Part shown: in pieces, positions 1 to 9,417 of the stretch | How the letters are laid out: every line of letters starts with the position of its first letter | How positions within the stretch are numbered: position 1 is the first letter of the stretch | Source of the DNA: PALSA-270 sp963770915 | Lineage (GTDB): Bacteria; Acidobacteriota; Terriglobia; Terriglobales; Acidobacteriaceae | Assembly (NCBI GenBank): GCA_963770915.1 | Contig: CAVYRG010000001.1 | Location: forward strand, 372,001-436,000 | DNA length: 64,000 nucleotides | Direction of reading: 5' to 3' | Program-made: the position numbers and the translations under genes | The notes under the pieces: model-generated | Databases searched by the model: none | The model's input: the letters and a program-made list of their open reading frames with translations, nothing else | What the model was told of the DNA's origin: nothing

Positions 1-3000
1 CCAGCGCCGCTAGCCTCGGACGCGAGCGGCAGCGGAGTGCAGGACTACAACTGGGTCTCCGGGCGGGCGACGGCAGTCGCCGTCGATCGAGCCGATGGCT
101 CCGGCAACACGGTGTATGTCGGCGGCGCTTACGGCGGCGTGTGGAAGTCAACCAACGCAGGACCGCTCAGCTCCAGTCCCGCCAATGTTGTGTGGACTCC
201 GCTGATCGACAACCAGGCGACGCTTTCAGTCGGCGCCATCGCCATTCAGCCGCAGCCTACGATCCCGGACGCCACCAAGAGCGTCATTCTCGTCGGCACA
301 GGAGAGACGAACAGCTCGACCGACTCCTATTACGGCCTGGGCATCCTGCGCTCGGCGGATGCGGGCAAGACCTGGAGCTTGATTAAGCAGGACTCTACCG
401 GCAAGCACTCTTTTGCCGGAATCGGCTTTAGCCAGATCGCTTTCAGCACAGCCAATCCGAGCCTGGTCGTGGCGGCGGCAGCGGGAACCTCGCAGGGCGA
501 GATCGCAGGACTAGCGAATCCGCAGTCGGCAAATCTCGGGCTCTACTACTCGACCGATGGCGGCGTCACATGGATTGCGTCCATCGTTAGAGACGGGGCT
601 TCCGCGGTGCCTGCGGTGTCGGCAACTTCCGTTGTGTACAACGGCGCTGCCGGAGAGTTTTTCGCCGCGCTGCGCTTTCACGGATTCTATGCTTCGCCCG
701 ACGGCGTCACCTGGACTCGACTAACCAACCAGCCGGGAAACGGGTTGATCACGACTAGCTGTCCGGTTTCTCCCGCGCAGGCCACTTGTCCGATGTACCG
801 CGGCGAACTCGCGGCAGTTCCGGGGCGCAACGAAATCTATGCGTGGTATGTGGATTCGAGCAACGCCGATCAAGGTATCTGGAGGTCGACGAATGCAGGT
901 TCGAGCTGGTCGCAACTTGATGAAACCGGAATCCAGAACTGCGGCGACCTGATCGGCGGCTGCGGACCGGAGGATGGAAGTTACAACTTAACGCTCGCGG
1001 CCGTGCCCGACGGTTCGACGGGAACGGATGTGTACGCTGGAGCGGTGAATATTTTCCGCTGCGAGATTTCTCAGCTGCTTCCGTCTTGCAGTGCCAACGC
1101 GACGCCCACTCCGCCGCCGCAATTCACGTTTCTGAACTTGACGCACGTGTATGGATGTCCTCCGGATCTCGGCTCGATTGCCAAGGTTCATCCGAACCAG
1201 CACGCGATCGATGGGATGGTCATCAACAGCGGTGGCCAGGTGGTAATGTACTTCGCCAACGATGGCGGCATCTACCGCGGGCTCGACGGCTATACCGGCC
1301 TCATCAGCGGGACCTGCGGCACGCCAAATCAATTCGACAGCCTGAACCAGACGCTAGGCTCGATGACGCAGTTTGTCAGCCTGGCGCAGCCTCCCACCGA
1401 CCCCAGCACGTTGCTGGGAGGAACGCAGGGCAATGGCTCGCCCGCAACCGCTTCCACCATTAGCGGAGCCTGGCAGGAAGTGAACTCTGCCGACGGAGGT
1501 TATAGCGAGATCAATCCTAAAAATCCGGACGAATGGTTCACCGCCAACACCGGCGTGAGCATTCAGCGCTGCGAATTCGGCGTCGACTGCCACGCCCAGG
1601 ATTTCAACGCCGACCTGATCGTTTCCAATTCCACCGTGGGGGGCGACGTCGGGCCTCTATACATGCCGTTTCTGCTCGATCCGCAAAACTCGGGAGAGCT
1701 GATCGTGGGCACGTGCCGCGTGTGGCGGGGCACGACCGACGGCACAGGATTCAGCGTCGACAGCGTCAACTTCGAAACCGGCAGCACCGACGCCTGCACC
1801 GGCGATGAAGTCAACATGGTGCGCTCGATTGCGGCGGGAGGGCCAACCGATAGCAATGGCTTTTCAAGCGTGATTTACGCCGGGACGGATGGATTGGGGC
1901 CGTTCGCTGCAACGACCAACAACGGCGGCCACATCTGGGTGACAACGAACGCATCGGGGGGCGCAGCTACCTGGGTGGATCGCACCGGGGCCATCAATCC
2001 CAACAACTTCCCGATCTCAGGCGTGGCCATCGACCGCTCTGACCCTTCGGGGAATACCGCCTACGTCACGATCATGGGCTTCCACACGTCGCACGTTTGG
2101 CAAACTACGAACGCAGGAAGAACCTGGACCGACTTCACCGGGTCCGGCTTGCCGGATGCGCCGGCCAACGCCGTCGTTGTGGACCCAGGCACGACGCCCA
2201 CCACCGGAATGGTCTACGTTGCGACCGACGTGGGGGTTTTCTCCAGCAGAACAGGAACCGCGCAGTGGAGCGAAGTCGGACCAACTCCCGCAAGCGGACA
2301 GGCTGGATATTTGCCCAACGTTGCGGTAACGGCGCTGCGTCTGTTCAACGGCGGCTCGAACAAGCTGCTGCGCGCTGCCACCTACGGGCGCGGCGTATGG
2401 CAGTTCCCGTTGAGCACGACGCCGGATTTCCAAATCTCTCTACCGAACTCGAGTCAAACAATTCTCGCAACCGAAACCGCGACGTTCAACGGACTCATCG
2501 GCGAATTCAATGGCTACAGCAACCCGGTAACGTTGAGCTGCGCGGCGGGGAGCACGGCGCCTCCCAGCCAATGCGCGATAGCGCCCAATCCGGCAACACC
2601 CAGCGCACAGGGAACGCCGTTTGTGCTGACGGCAGGCGGCACTGTCAGCGATTATTCTTTTCTGGTGACGGCAACCGGTGGGGGAACCAATCCCATCATC
2701 CACAGCACTGCGGTCACGCTGCATATCGTGGATTTCACCGTGAGCCCCCCCTCCCCCGCGTCGCTCACTCTGTTGTCGGGCCAAACCTCAAGCCCGGTCA
2801 CGCTGCAGGTGGGATTTCTGGGGTCGTTTCCCGCCAGCGGAACCGTGGATTTCTCTTGCACTGCACCGGCCAACGTAACCTGCAATTTCTTTCCCAGCGC
2901 AAGCGTGATCGCATCGCAGGGGAACATGCAGACGGTCACCCTGAAGCTCACCGCCGCATCCAGCGCGCAGAATGGAAGCTATTCCGTAAACGTTTCGGCG

Positions 3001-3921
3001 ACTTCTTCCGCCGGAGACCCTGAGACCATCAGTCACACCCTCGGCCTGAATATCGACAATTCCGGCTACACGTTGGCGATCCAGTCGCCATCGGCGCTGG
3101 CCGCTGGCCATGACGGGATGGTGAGCGGCAACGCCGACGCGGTCTTCGGCTACAGCAGCCTGGTTCAACTGAGCTGCGCCGCAGACGGGAATGGAGATCC
3201 CACTCCCTCCGATTGCTCCATCACTCCGTCGAGTGTGGTGCCCAGTTCCAACGGCACGGCGTTTCAAGTGACGCTAGGAAATTCCGGGGCTGGGAGTTTC
3301 TCGTTCGCGCTGCGCGGCAAAGGTAGCGACGGACTCGAGGTCGATACGCCCCTGCAACTCATGGTGTACGACTTTACGATCAGCGGCTCGACCAGCCCAC
3401 CGGTGCCCGCGGGCCAGACCGCGAGCTACATGTTAACCTTCACGCCGCTGCCAAGCGGAACGACGTTTCAAAACGCCGTGGGGAGCTTCAGTTGCTCGAA
3501 CCTGCCCGCGCTCACCACTTGCAGCTTCGGCACGACGCAAATTGCCAGTGGCAGCGGCGCGACTACGGTAACCCTTAAAATCAGCACCACCGCGCCGGTG
3601 GCTTCGTTGCGGGAGCCGCTCCGTGATCGCCGCCCGAGCTTCATCTATGCGGCGCTCTGGCCACTTGGGGTGTGGTTTGGGCTTGTGGGGATCAAAAAGC
3701 GGTCACGGCGCAGGAGATGGTCGCGGGCCTGGGTTCTAGGCGTAGTCTTTCTGTTGCTTATGGCGGCGCTGCCCTCGGGCTGCGGCGGCGGGCTGACGGG
3801 CGGCGGGCCCCCTCCTCCTGCGCCACAACCGGGAACAACTCCCGGCACCTACCCTGTGACCATCAACGCCACTGAAGGACCGCTGACGCGGTCAGCCAGC
3901 GTGACGCTCACAGTGCAGTAA
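1..3921 (+). CDS. Secreted Asp-box (BNR) beta-propeller protein with Ig-like domains, 5' end missing
   Basis: The reading frame is open from base 1 and no stop precedes the GTG at 37, so the true start lies upstream of the window. The first 800 or so residues contain many Asp-box motifs of the type S/T-x-D/N-x-G-x-x-W (for example KSTNAG, SADAGKTW, STDGGVTW, TTNAGRTW), which mark a sialidase/VPS10-like beta-propeller. This is followed by several Ig-like beta-sandwich repeats rich in S/T/C. Near the end the last Ig-like repeat is interrupted by two hydrophobic segments separated by a KKRSRRRR basic loop, then LPSGCGGG, a Pro/Gly linker and a final beta-strand-like piece ending VTLTVQ. Enzymatic sialidase activity is not implied; Asp-box propellers are often binding or structural. 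The protein is most likely exported and cell-surface associated. Confidence 0.85.
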   Translation, partial: PAPLASDASGSGVQDYNWVSGRATAVAVDRADGSGNTVYVGGAYGGVWKSTNAGPLSSSPANVVWTPLIDNQATLSVGAIAIQPQPTIPDATKSVILVGTGETNSSTDSYYGLGILRSADAGKTWSLIKQDSTGKHSFAGIGFSQIAFSTANPSLVVAAAAGTSQGEIAGLANPQSANLGLYYSTDGGVTWIASIVRDGASAVPAVSATSVVYNGAAGEFFAALRFHGFYASPDGVTWTRLTNQPGNGLITTSCPVSPAQATCPMYRGELAAVPGRNEIYAWYVDSSNADQGIWRSTNAGSSWSQLDETGIQNCGDLIGGCGPEDGSYNLTLAAVPDGSTGTDVYAGAVNIFRCEISQLLPSCSANATPTPPPQFTFLNLTHVYGCPPDLGSIAKVHPNQHAIDGMVINSGGQVVMYFANDGGIYRGLDGYTGLISGTCGTPNQFDSLNQTLGSMTQFVSLAQPPTDPSTLLGGTQGNGSPATASTISGAWQEVNSADGGYSEINPKNPDEWFTANTGVSIQRCEFGVDCHAQDFNADLIVSNSTVGGDVGPLYMPFLLDPQNSGELIVGTCRVWRGTTDGTGFSVDSVNFETGSTDACTGDEVNMVRSIAAGGPTDSNGFSSVIYAGTDGLGPFAATTNNGGHIWVTTNASGGAATWVDRTGAINPNNFPISGVAIDRSDPSGNTAYVTIMGFHTSHVWQTTNAGRTWTDFTGSGLPDAPANAVVVDPGTTPTTGMVYVATDVGVFSSRTGTAQWSEVGPTPASGQAGYLPNVAVTALRLFNGGSNKLLRAATYGRGVWQFPLSTTPDFQISLPNSSQTILATETATFNGLIGEFNGYSNPVTLSCAAGSTAPPSQCAIAPNPATPSAQGTPFVLTAGGTVSDYSFLVTATGGGTNPIIHSTAVTLHIVDFTVSPPSPASLTLLSGQTSSPVTLQVGFLGSFPASGTVDFSCTAPANVTCNFFPSASVIASQGNMQTVTLKLTAASSAQNGSYSVNVSATSSAGDPETISHTLGLNIDNSGYTLAIQSPSALAAGHDGMVSGNADAVFGYSSLVQLSCAADGNGDPTPSDCSITPSSVVPSSNGTAFQVTLGNSGAGSFSFALRGKGSDGLEVDTPLQLMVYDFTISGSTSPPVPAGQTASYMLTFTPLPSGTTFQNAVGSFSCSNLPALTTCSFGTTQIASGSGATTVTLKISTTAPVASLREPLRDRRPSFIYAALWPLGVWFGLVGIKKRSRRRRWSRAWVLGVVFLLLMAALPSGCGGGLTGGGPPPPAPQPGTTPGTYPVTINATEGPLTRSASVTLTVQ

Positions 3922-4021
3922 GGGGATTGAATCATCTGCGCGGCGGATCAGCGGACAATTGTGATGCTCTCGCCGCACCTAACCTTCTCCGGCCTGGTCC
4001 CCCTTCACCCTGTGATATTCT

Positions 4022-4050
4022 GCGGCCTTCGCTCTGCCAACCAAGGCCGC
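4022..4050 (+). promoter_or_regulatory. 8-bp perfect hairpin just upstream of the proC ribosome binding site
   Basis: GCGGCCTT (4022-4029) and AAGGCCGC (4043-4050) are perfect inverted repeats around a 13-nt loop. The right arm ends 4 nt before GGAGGG (4055-4060), which is the Shine-Dalgarno of the ATG at 4067. The position would suit a leader hairpin that affects proC translation, or it may be fortuitous. No U-tract follows, so it is not a classical terminator. Confidence 0.4.
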
Positions 4051-4066
4051 AATCGGAGGGTTCACG

Positions 4067-4891
4067 ATGGCTTCGGATTTTGCCGGAAAACGAATCGCCG
4101 TGCTGGGCGCGGGAAAAATGGGCGGAATCCTGCTCAAGGCCCTGCTGGAAAAAGGACTGTTCGCGCGCAAGGCTACCACGGCCACCGTGCAGCATGAAGA
4201 AAAGGCGCGCGCGCTCAGCAAGCAGTGGGGCGTGACGGTGGGCACGGATAACCTGGCTGCGGTGAAAGGCGCCGACATTGTGCTGGTATGCGTGAAGCCG
4301 CAGATCGTGGCGGAAGTTCTCCGGCAGATTCGTCCGAACATTTCGAAAAAGCAGCTCATCATTTCCGTGGCGGCATCGGTCTCGACCAGCCAAATCGAGA
4401 GCGCTCTGGGCGGGAACGTTCCGGTGGTGCGGGCCATGCCCAACACGCCATGCGCGCTGGGATGCGGCATGACCGGCATCTGCAAGGGAGAATTCGCGGC
4501 GCACAAGCATGTGGAGATCGCTACAACTTTGTTCAACGTGGTGGGCCGAACCGTGGTGGTGGACGAAAAGCACATGGACGCGGTCACCGCGCTTTCCGCC
4601 AGCGGCCCGGCTTATATTTACATTATTTTGGAATCGCTGGCGGAAGGTGGAGTGAAGGTCGGGTTGCCGCGCGACATCGCCACGCTGCTGGCAGCGCAGA
4701 CCACTCTGGGCGCGGCTACGGTCGTGCTCGAGACCGGCGACCACCCCGCTCTGCTGAAAGACTCCGTCACCACGCCAGCGGGCTGCACGATCGACGCGAT
4801 TATGGAACTCGAAGAGGGCAAGCTGCGGGTCACGCTGATCAAAGCGGTGGTGAAAGCGGCGCAGCGAGCGAAGGAACTGGCGAACGGATAA
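4067..4891 (+). CDS. proC: Pyrroline-5-carboxylate reductase
   Basis: This 274-aa protein has the full P5CR architecture. An N-terminal Rossmann motif GAGKMGG sits at residues 14-20, VRAMPNTP at 121-128, and the family signature around 229-244 (LLKDSVTTPAGCTIDA) lies in the C-terminal dimerisation domain. It reduces 1-pyrroline-5-carboxylate to L-proline with NAD(P)H in the cytoplasm, the last step of proline synthesis. The length is usual for the family. The ATG is preceded by GGAGGG at 6-nt spacing. It stands alone: the upstream gene is a secreted protein and the downstream gene is convergent, so no proA/proB linkage is seen. Confidence 0.95.
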   Translation: MASDFAGKRIAVLGAGKMGGILLKALLEKGLFARKATTATVQHEEKARALSKQWGVTVGTDNLAAVKGADIVLVCVKPQIVAEVLRQIRPNISKKQLIISVAASVSTSQIESALGGNVPVVRAMPNTPCALGCGMTGICKGEFAAHKHVEIATTLFNVVGRTVVVDEKHMDAVTALSASGPAYIYIILESLAEGGVKVGLPRDIATLLAAQTTLGAATVVLETGDHPALLKDSVTTPAGCTIDAIMELEEGKLRVTLIKAVVKAAQRAKELANG

Positions 4892-4928
4892 GCCGGTCGT
4901 CAGTCTTCGGTCGTCAGGAAAAGACCGT

Positions 4929-6647
4929 TTAGTGCAGGCGGAAGTTCACGGTGAGGCGGGTGCTGAAGGGCACGGCTTTGCCGTGCAACTGGTAGGGACG
5001 AAAACTCCACAATTCGACTGCGGCAGAGGCGGCGGCCGCCAATTGCGAATCTCCACTCAGCAAAGTAAGTTTTTCAACCTTGCCATCCGTTCCCACCACT
5101 GCCTGCAGCACCACTTCGCCCTGAATAAATTGCTGCCGGGCTTGCTCGGGATAGACCGGTTCAACTCGCTCCAGAAGATGAGCGCTTGCCACTTGCGGCG
5201 AAATCGCGACGGGAGCGCCTGGCGAGGAAGGCGCCGCGGTTTCTGTTGCGGCGGCGGAAGGTTCAGGGGCGCTGGTCGAGTTTTGCTGAAAGATGATTTT
5301 TCCGTTTTGATAGACGACCAAGCCGCCCGGCGGCGCGTCCTGTGTGGCTGGCTGCGCCGGTGTTTGTGGCGCAGCGGAAGCGCGACGCGCCGCTGTGGGA
5401 TTGGCGTGAACACCCTCCTGGGGCGCAACCAGAACGGGGTCGGCGTCGCCGGCTGGAATCGAGGGTTGGGTTTGCGCTGCTGGATTGCTTCCCGTGCTGA
5501 CTGAAGACGCAGAGCGAGTGCGCGTCATGCGACCTCCCATGGCGCGTTCCCAACCGGCGCGCCCTAACATCCATCCGAGCACGATGGCGAGCGCGACGAC
5601 GCCAACGGTGAGAAAAACGCTGCTCCAGTCCCGGCTCGGGGCCGTGCCACTGAAGCTGGCAAGAAAGTCGGGTGCAGCGGCGGGCGGCTCTTCTGTCACG
5701 GAAATTTCGGCGGGGATTGGCTCGGCCGGCGGGGTGCTTAGGATCGGAAGTTCGGCCAAGACCGTGTGCCCCTCGATTCGCCGAGTCGCAACCGAGGGTG
5801 CCGTCTCGCCGAGCTGCGCGAGCTGGACCTCGTCGACAGGCCATTTTGGCTTTTCAACATATGCAGCCGGTTTGGGAGGTTGCGGTTCCAGAACTGTATG
5901 TGGCTCGTCCTTTTGAGCCACTAGAGGAGCAGCAGGGACCTGCGGGGATTCCGGCGAAATCGACTCAGGAATGGGCGCCAGTGGAACCGTAGCTTTAGGA
6001 GCAGCTGGTGTGGCCGCCACAGAGGTAGGCGAAGGCGGATCTTCTTCTTCCGCCGGAGCGGGCAGACGATCTTCCGGCTTAGAAATCGAATCCAGAACAA
6101 CGTTGGCCAGCGCCTGCAGGTTTTGCAGATCGTGCCGCGCGAAAGCCTGTTGAAGGGGCGAGAAAACTTCAAAAACCCCAACCAGCTCGCCATCCCTCAC
6201 CAGAGGGACAATCAGCACGGATCGCACGTGCAGGCGGCGGCAAACCTCGGCGTTCACGCGGGGATCGGTTTCGGTATCCTCGCAGTACTGAACCTCGCGG
6301 CTTCTCGCGCATGCGCCGGTAAGGCCAGAGCTGAGGTTGAGCGAGACGCCCAGCTCCGGGGCGTTGGGCCCAGCAGTGGCGCGGCAGATGATTTCGTCTT
6401 GCTGCCTCAGAGCAATGGCGGAGGCCGTAGCAGAGGTGGCCAGACAAGCCTGCTCGGCGATCAGATTGAGCACTTGCTCCAGATTTGCCTCGGAAGAACC
6501 ATCCTCAGCTTTTCCGGCAAGTCGAATGGCCAGAGGCTCGAAGGTGGGATTGCGCTGCTTAGGGTGCTTCCCGTCTAGAGGAGGCGATTCGCCGCTAAGT
6601 CCGCGCTGCTCGGCAGAGTCAGTCCGCACGGTGGGTCTTTGAAGCAT
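4929..6647 (-). CDS. GAF domain - transmembrane - TonB C-terminal fusion protein
   Basis: About 572 aa from the ATG at 6647 (a GTG at 6677 would add ten residues; neither has a clear ribosome site). Residues ~53-190 resemble a GAF domain (SGLTGACARS, LIVPLVRDGELVGVFEVFS). A long Pro/Ala/Glu-rich stretch follows, then a single membrane helix at ~344-362 (FLTVGVVALAIVLGWMLG), another low-complexity linker, and a TonB C-terminal domain in the last ~90 residues (VEPVYPEQARQQFIQGEVVLQAVVG, ending VNFRLH). The expected topology is GAF in the cytoplasm and TonB domain in the periplasm. No exbB/exbD or TonB-dependent receptor is nearby. It could transmit a cytoplasmic signal to an outer-membrane partner; that is inference. 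Convergent with proC, with 37 bp between them. Confidence 0.8.
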   Translation of the reverse strand: MLQRPTVRTDSAEQRGLSGESPPLDGKHPKQRNPTFEPLAIRLAGKAEDGSSEANLEQVLNLIAEQACLATSATASAIALRQQDEIICRATAGPNAPELGVSLNLSSGLTGACARSREVQYCEDTETDPRVNAEVCRRLHVRSVLIVPLVRDGELVGVFEVFSPLQQAFARHDLQNLQALANVVLDSISKPEDRLPAPAEEEDPPSPTSVAATPAAPKATVPLAPIPESISPESPQVPAAPLVAQKDEPHTVLEPQPPKPAAYVEKPKWPVDEVQLAQLGETAPSVATRRIEGHTVLAELPILSTPPAEPIPAEISVTEEPPAAAPDFLASFSGTAPSRDWSSVFLTVGVVALAIVLGWMLGRAGWERAMGGRMTRTRSASSVSTGSNPAAQTQPSIPAGDADPVLVAPQEGVHANPTAARRASAAPQTPAQPATQDAPPGGLVVYQNGKIIFQQNSTSAPEPSAAATETAAPSSPGAPVAISPQVASAHLLERVEPVYPEQARQQFIQGEVVLQAVVGTDGKVEKLTLLSGDSQLAAAASAAVELWSFRPYQLHGKAVPFSTRLTVNFRLH

Positions 6648-7028
6648 GATGGCGCGCTGGCGCTGGCGCGGCTCCACAGCCGTCTCGCCGCCGAAGCTTT
6701 ACCTTTGCCCGGAGAAAACAGCACTGCGCACGCCGCGGTCAGACCACTAAGCGGAGTTTCGCCCGAAACTCCCATGATGTCAACACGAAATGGCCCCCAT
6801 CGTGACTTCGAATAGACACCTCCTGAAAGGCAAAGTAGGGGGCCTTTCGCGGGGACCACATTGGAATTTTCTTAAACTGCGATCGCGGACGTGAAGTTTT
6901 CCACAGCTCACGAGAACTCCCTCTGGGGTTGGCAGAGCGCCGTTCCGGTCTGTGGAAAAGCTGTGCATATCAAGTTCGCGTTGCGTCTGGCCTAAGAAAC
7001 GTGTTCTCATAGCGACCTTTCCACATCG
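6648..7028. other. Intergenic region between divergent genes, with TTTTCCACA inverted repeats and a hairpin
   Basis: This 381-bp gap separates the GAF-TonB gene and the MFS gene, so it should hold both promoters. It contains a compact hairpin, GGAGTTTC / GAAACTCC, at 6753-6760 and 6765-6772 with loop GCCC. It also holds TTTTCCACAG (6897-6906) facing CTGTGGAAAA (6950-6959), and a related CTTTCCACA at 7017-7025 that touches the MFS start. TTTTCCACA is one base from the DnaA box TTATCCACA. No convincing coding sequence was seen. Confidence 0.45.
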
Positions 7029-8258
7029 ATGGGCACATCCTCCCACTCCGCCGGCGAGCCGTTGTCTAGATCCGACCAATGGCACGCGGTGACGGCCAGT
7101 TTTCTGGGATGGACGCTCGACGCATTCGACTTCTTCGTTCTTGTCTTTCTGCTCGACCCGCTTTCAGCACAGTTTCACGTGAGCAAGAGCGCGATTGTGG
7201 CTACTCTCGCCGCGACGCTGGCGATGCGGCCGGTGGGAGCGGTGGTGTTTGGTTTGCTGGCCGATCGCTACGGACGGCGCAGGCCGCTGATGGCGAATGT
7301 TGTGTTCTTTTCAATCGTCGAACTGCTGTGCGGCTTCGCCCCGAGTTACACGGTCTTTTTCATTCTGCGCACGGTCTACGGCATCGGCATGGGCGGGGAG
7401 TGGGGTGTGGGCGCTTCCCTTGCGATGGAAAGCGCGCCGGCAAAGTGGCGGGGAATCCTCTCCGGCATCGTGCAAAGCGGCTACTCGATCGGGTATCTGC
7501 TTGCGGCGGTCGCCGCGCGCTTTGTGCTGCCGGCATGGGGATGGCGCGCCATGTTCTGGGTGGGAGCGGCGCCGGCTTTGCTGGCTTTCTACATTCGCCG
7601 CAAGGTGCGCGAACCGGAGGCCTGGAAACAACACCGCGCGCCGACCGTGGGTGCCATTGTGCGCACGGCGAGCGGCCATTGGAAGGTTTTCTCTTATCTC
7701 GTGCTACTGATGACGCTGATGATGTTTCTCTCGCACGGAACGCAGGATCTGTACCCTGACTTTCTGAGGTCGGCGCACGGCTTCAGCGCAGCCGCAGTTT
7801 CCGGACTGGCGATCTTCTATAACGTCGGGGCTGTGCTGGGAGCGATTCTCTTCGGCCATCTTTCGGAAGGCATGGGACGGCGGCGCAGCATGATCGCTGC
7901 GCTGTTGCTCTGCCTGGCGGTAATCCCCGCGTGGGCGTTCGGGAGTTCGCTGCTGGTGCTGGCGATGGGAGCCTTCGTCATGCAGGCCGGAGCACAGGGC
8001 GCATGGGGCATCATTCCTGCGCACTTGAATGAGCTTTCTCCGGACGCGGTTCGAGGGTTGATGCCGGGCTTGGCTTATCAGCTCGGCATCCTGTTCGCGG
8101 CGGGAACCAACACCATCGAGTATGTGCTGCGCGATAAGCTGGGCTACGGCTGGGCGCTCACAGCTTTCGAAACCACGAATATTGTGCTGCTCATTGCGGT
8201 TGTGGCACTGGGCTCGGAAAAGAAGGGCAGAAGCTTCCTGGAGAATGGACAGGATTAG
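7029..8258 (+). CDS. Major facilitator superfamily transporter
   Basis: A 409-aa, 12-helix MFS permease of the inner membrane. The loop 2-3 signature GLLADRYGRRRPL lies at residues 75-87, and a second, weaker copy (FGHLSEGMGRRRSM) starts the C-terminal half. The DAFDFFV motif in helix 1 and the MGGEWGVGASL stretch resemble carboxylate/sialate:proton symporters of the NanT/JEN-like branch, so a small organic acid or sugar acid is a reasonable substrate guess, not a proven one. It begins at ATG 7029 and ends 175 bp before the next plus-strand gene. No regulator or catabolic enzyme is adjacent to fix the substrate. Confidence 0.85.
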   Translation: MGTSSHSAGEPLSRSDQWHAVTASFLGWTLDAFDFFVLVFLLDPLSAQFHVSKSAIVATLAATLAMRPVGAVVFGLLADRYGRRRPLMANVVFFSIVELLCGFAPSYTVFFILRTVYGIGMGGEWGVGASLAMESAPAKWRGILSGIVQSGYSIGYLLAAVAARFVLPAWGWRAMFWVGAAPALLAFYIRRKVREPEAWKQHRAPTVGAIVRTASGHWKVFSYLVLLMTLMMFLSHGTQDLYPDFLRSAHGFSAAAVSGLAIFYNVGAVLGAILFGHLSEGMGRRRSMIAALLLCLAVIPAWAFGSSLLVLAMGAFVMQAGAQGAWGIIPAHLNELSPDAVRGLMPGLAYQLGILFAAGTNTIEYVLRDKLGYGWALTAFETTNIVLLIAVVALGSEKKGRSFLENGQD

Positions 8259-8433
8259 GCGGTGGATGAACCAGGCTGCGTGCCATTTGTGACCAGCGTG
8301 TGCACCCTCTATAATCCCCAAACTATGACTGATGATGGACCGTTAAACTGCACCTGGGGCTTCGCTCCCCCGATGCCCGGACTCGAAAGTCATCTTGCCG
8401 GAATGCCAGCCCGTCACAGAAACTCAAGCAATC

Positions 8434-9393
8434 ATGACTAAACCACGCGCCCTGGTGACCGGCGGTGCCGGCTTTCTGGGTTCTCACCTCTGCGATGCCC
8501 TGCTGGCGGAAGGATATTCGGTCATTGCGGTGGACAACCTGCTCACCGGCAGGTTATCCAACCTGGAGCATCTGCGGAATGAGTCGGCTTTTGAGTTCCA
8601 GAAGATTGACATCAACCAGCCGTTCGACTGCGGCCCAGTAAATTATGTGTTCCATTTCGCCAGCCCGGCCAGCCCGGTCGATTACAGCGAGCATGGCGTG
8701 GAGACGCTTCAGGTAGGCTCCCTTGGAACTTTTCACGCGCTCGATGTCGCGCGGAAATATGGAGCCAAATATCTGGTCTCCTCGACTTCGGAATGTTACG
8801 GCGATCCGCTGGAGCATCCGCAGACCGAGACCTACTGGGGAAATGTGAACCCCATCGGTCTGCGCTCCGTGTACGACGAAGCCAAGCGCTTCACCGAAGC
8901 TGTGACGATGGCCTACCACCGCTATTACAACGTCGATACTCGCATCGTGCGCATCTTCAATACGTACGGGCCGCGGATGCAGCTCAACGACGGCCGCGTG
9001 GTTCCCAACTTCATCAAGCAGGCATTGCGCGGCGAGGATTTGACCATCTACGGAGACGGCAAACAGACGCGAAGCTTTTGTTACGTGAGCGACGAGGTCG
9101 ACGGCTTTCTGCGCCTTTCCAAGTCGGGCGAGCATTTTCCCGTGAACATCGGGAATCCAGATGAGTTCACCGTGATCGAATTTGCTCATTGTGTGTTGGC
9201 CGCGACGGGATCGAAGAGCAAGATCAGGTACGAGGCCGCGCTGCCTGACGATCCCAAGCAGCGCTGTCCTGACATCAGCAAGGCGAAGCGCCTGCTGGGC
9301 TGGGAACCGAAGGTGAATCTGGAAACCGGCCTGAAAAAGTCCCTGGATTATTTTCGGGCGGCCGTGGAGAAGGAAAAAGGAAACGCTGGCTGA
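8434..9393 (+). CDS. UDP-glucuronate decarboxylase (UDP-xylose synthase)-like SDR
   Basis: 319 aa from the ATG at 8434, which puts the Rossmann motif GGAGFLG at residues 10-16; an in-frame TTG at 8395 would only add a non-domain tail. It is an extended short-chain dehydrogenase with S118-T-S-E and the catalytic pair Y147-x3-K151. Stretches HFASPASPVDY, the STSECYGDP region, YWGNVNPIG and GPRMQLNDGRVVPNF closely follow the UXS family, which converts UDP-glucuronate to UDP-xylose plus CO2. The usual GPRxxYDE is here GLRSVYDE. It would supply a pentose donor for the polysaccharides made 15 kb downstream, although it is not in that operon. Convergent with the PilZ gene, 24 bp apart. Confidence 0.85.
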   Translation: MTKPRALVTGGAGFLGSHLCDALLAEGYSVIAVDNLLTGRLSNLEHLRNESAFEFQKIDINQPFDCGPVNYVFHFASPASPVDYSEHGVETLQVGSLGTFHALDVARKYGAKYLVSSTSECYGDPLEHPQTETYWGNVNPIGLRSVYDEAKRFTEAVTMAYHRYYNVDTRIVRIFNTYGPRMQLNDGRVVPNFIKQALRGEDLTIYGDGKQTRSFCYVSDEVDGFLRLSKSGEHFPVNIGNPDEFTVIEFAHCVLAATGSKSKIRYEAALPDDPKQRCPDISKAKRLLGWEPKVNLETGLKKSLDYFRAAVEKEKGNAG

Positions 9394-9417
9394 GAATCAA
9401 GCCGGGTGTGGCGTTCT

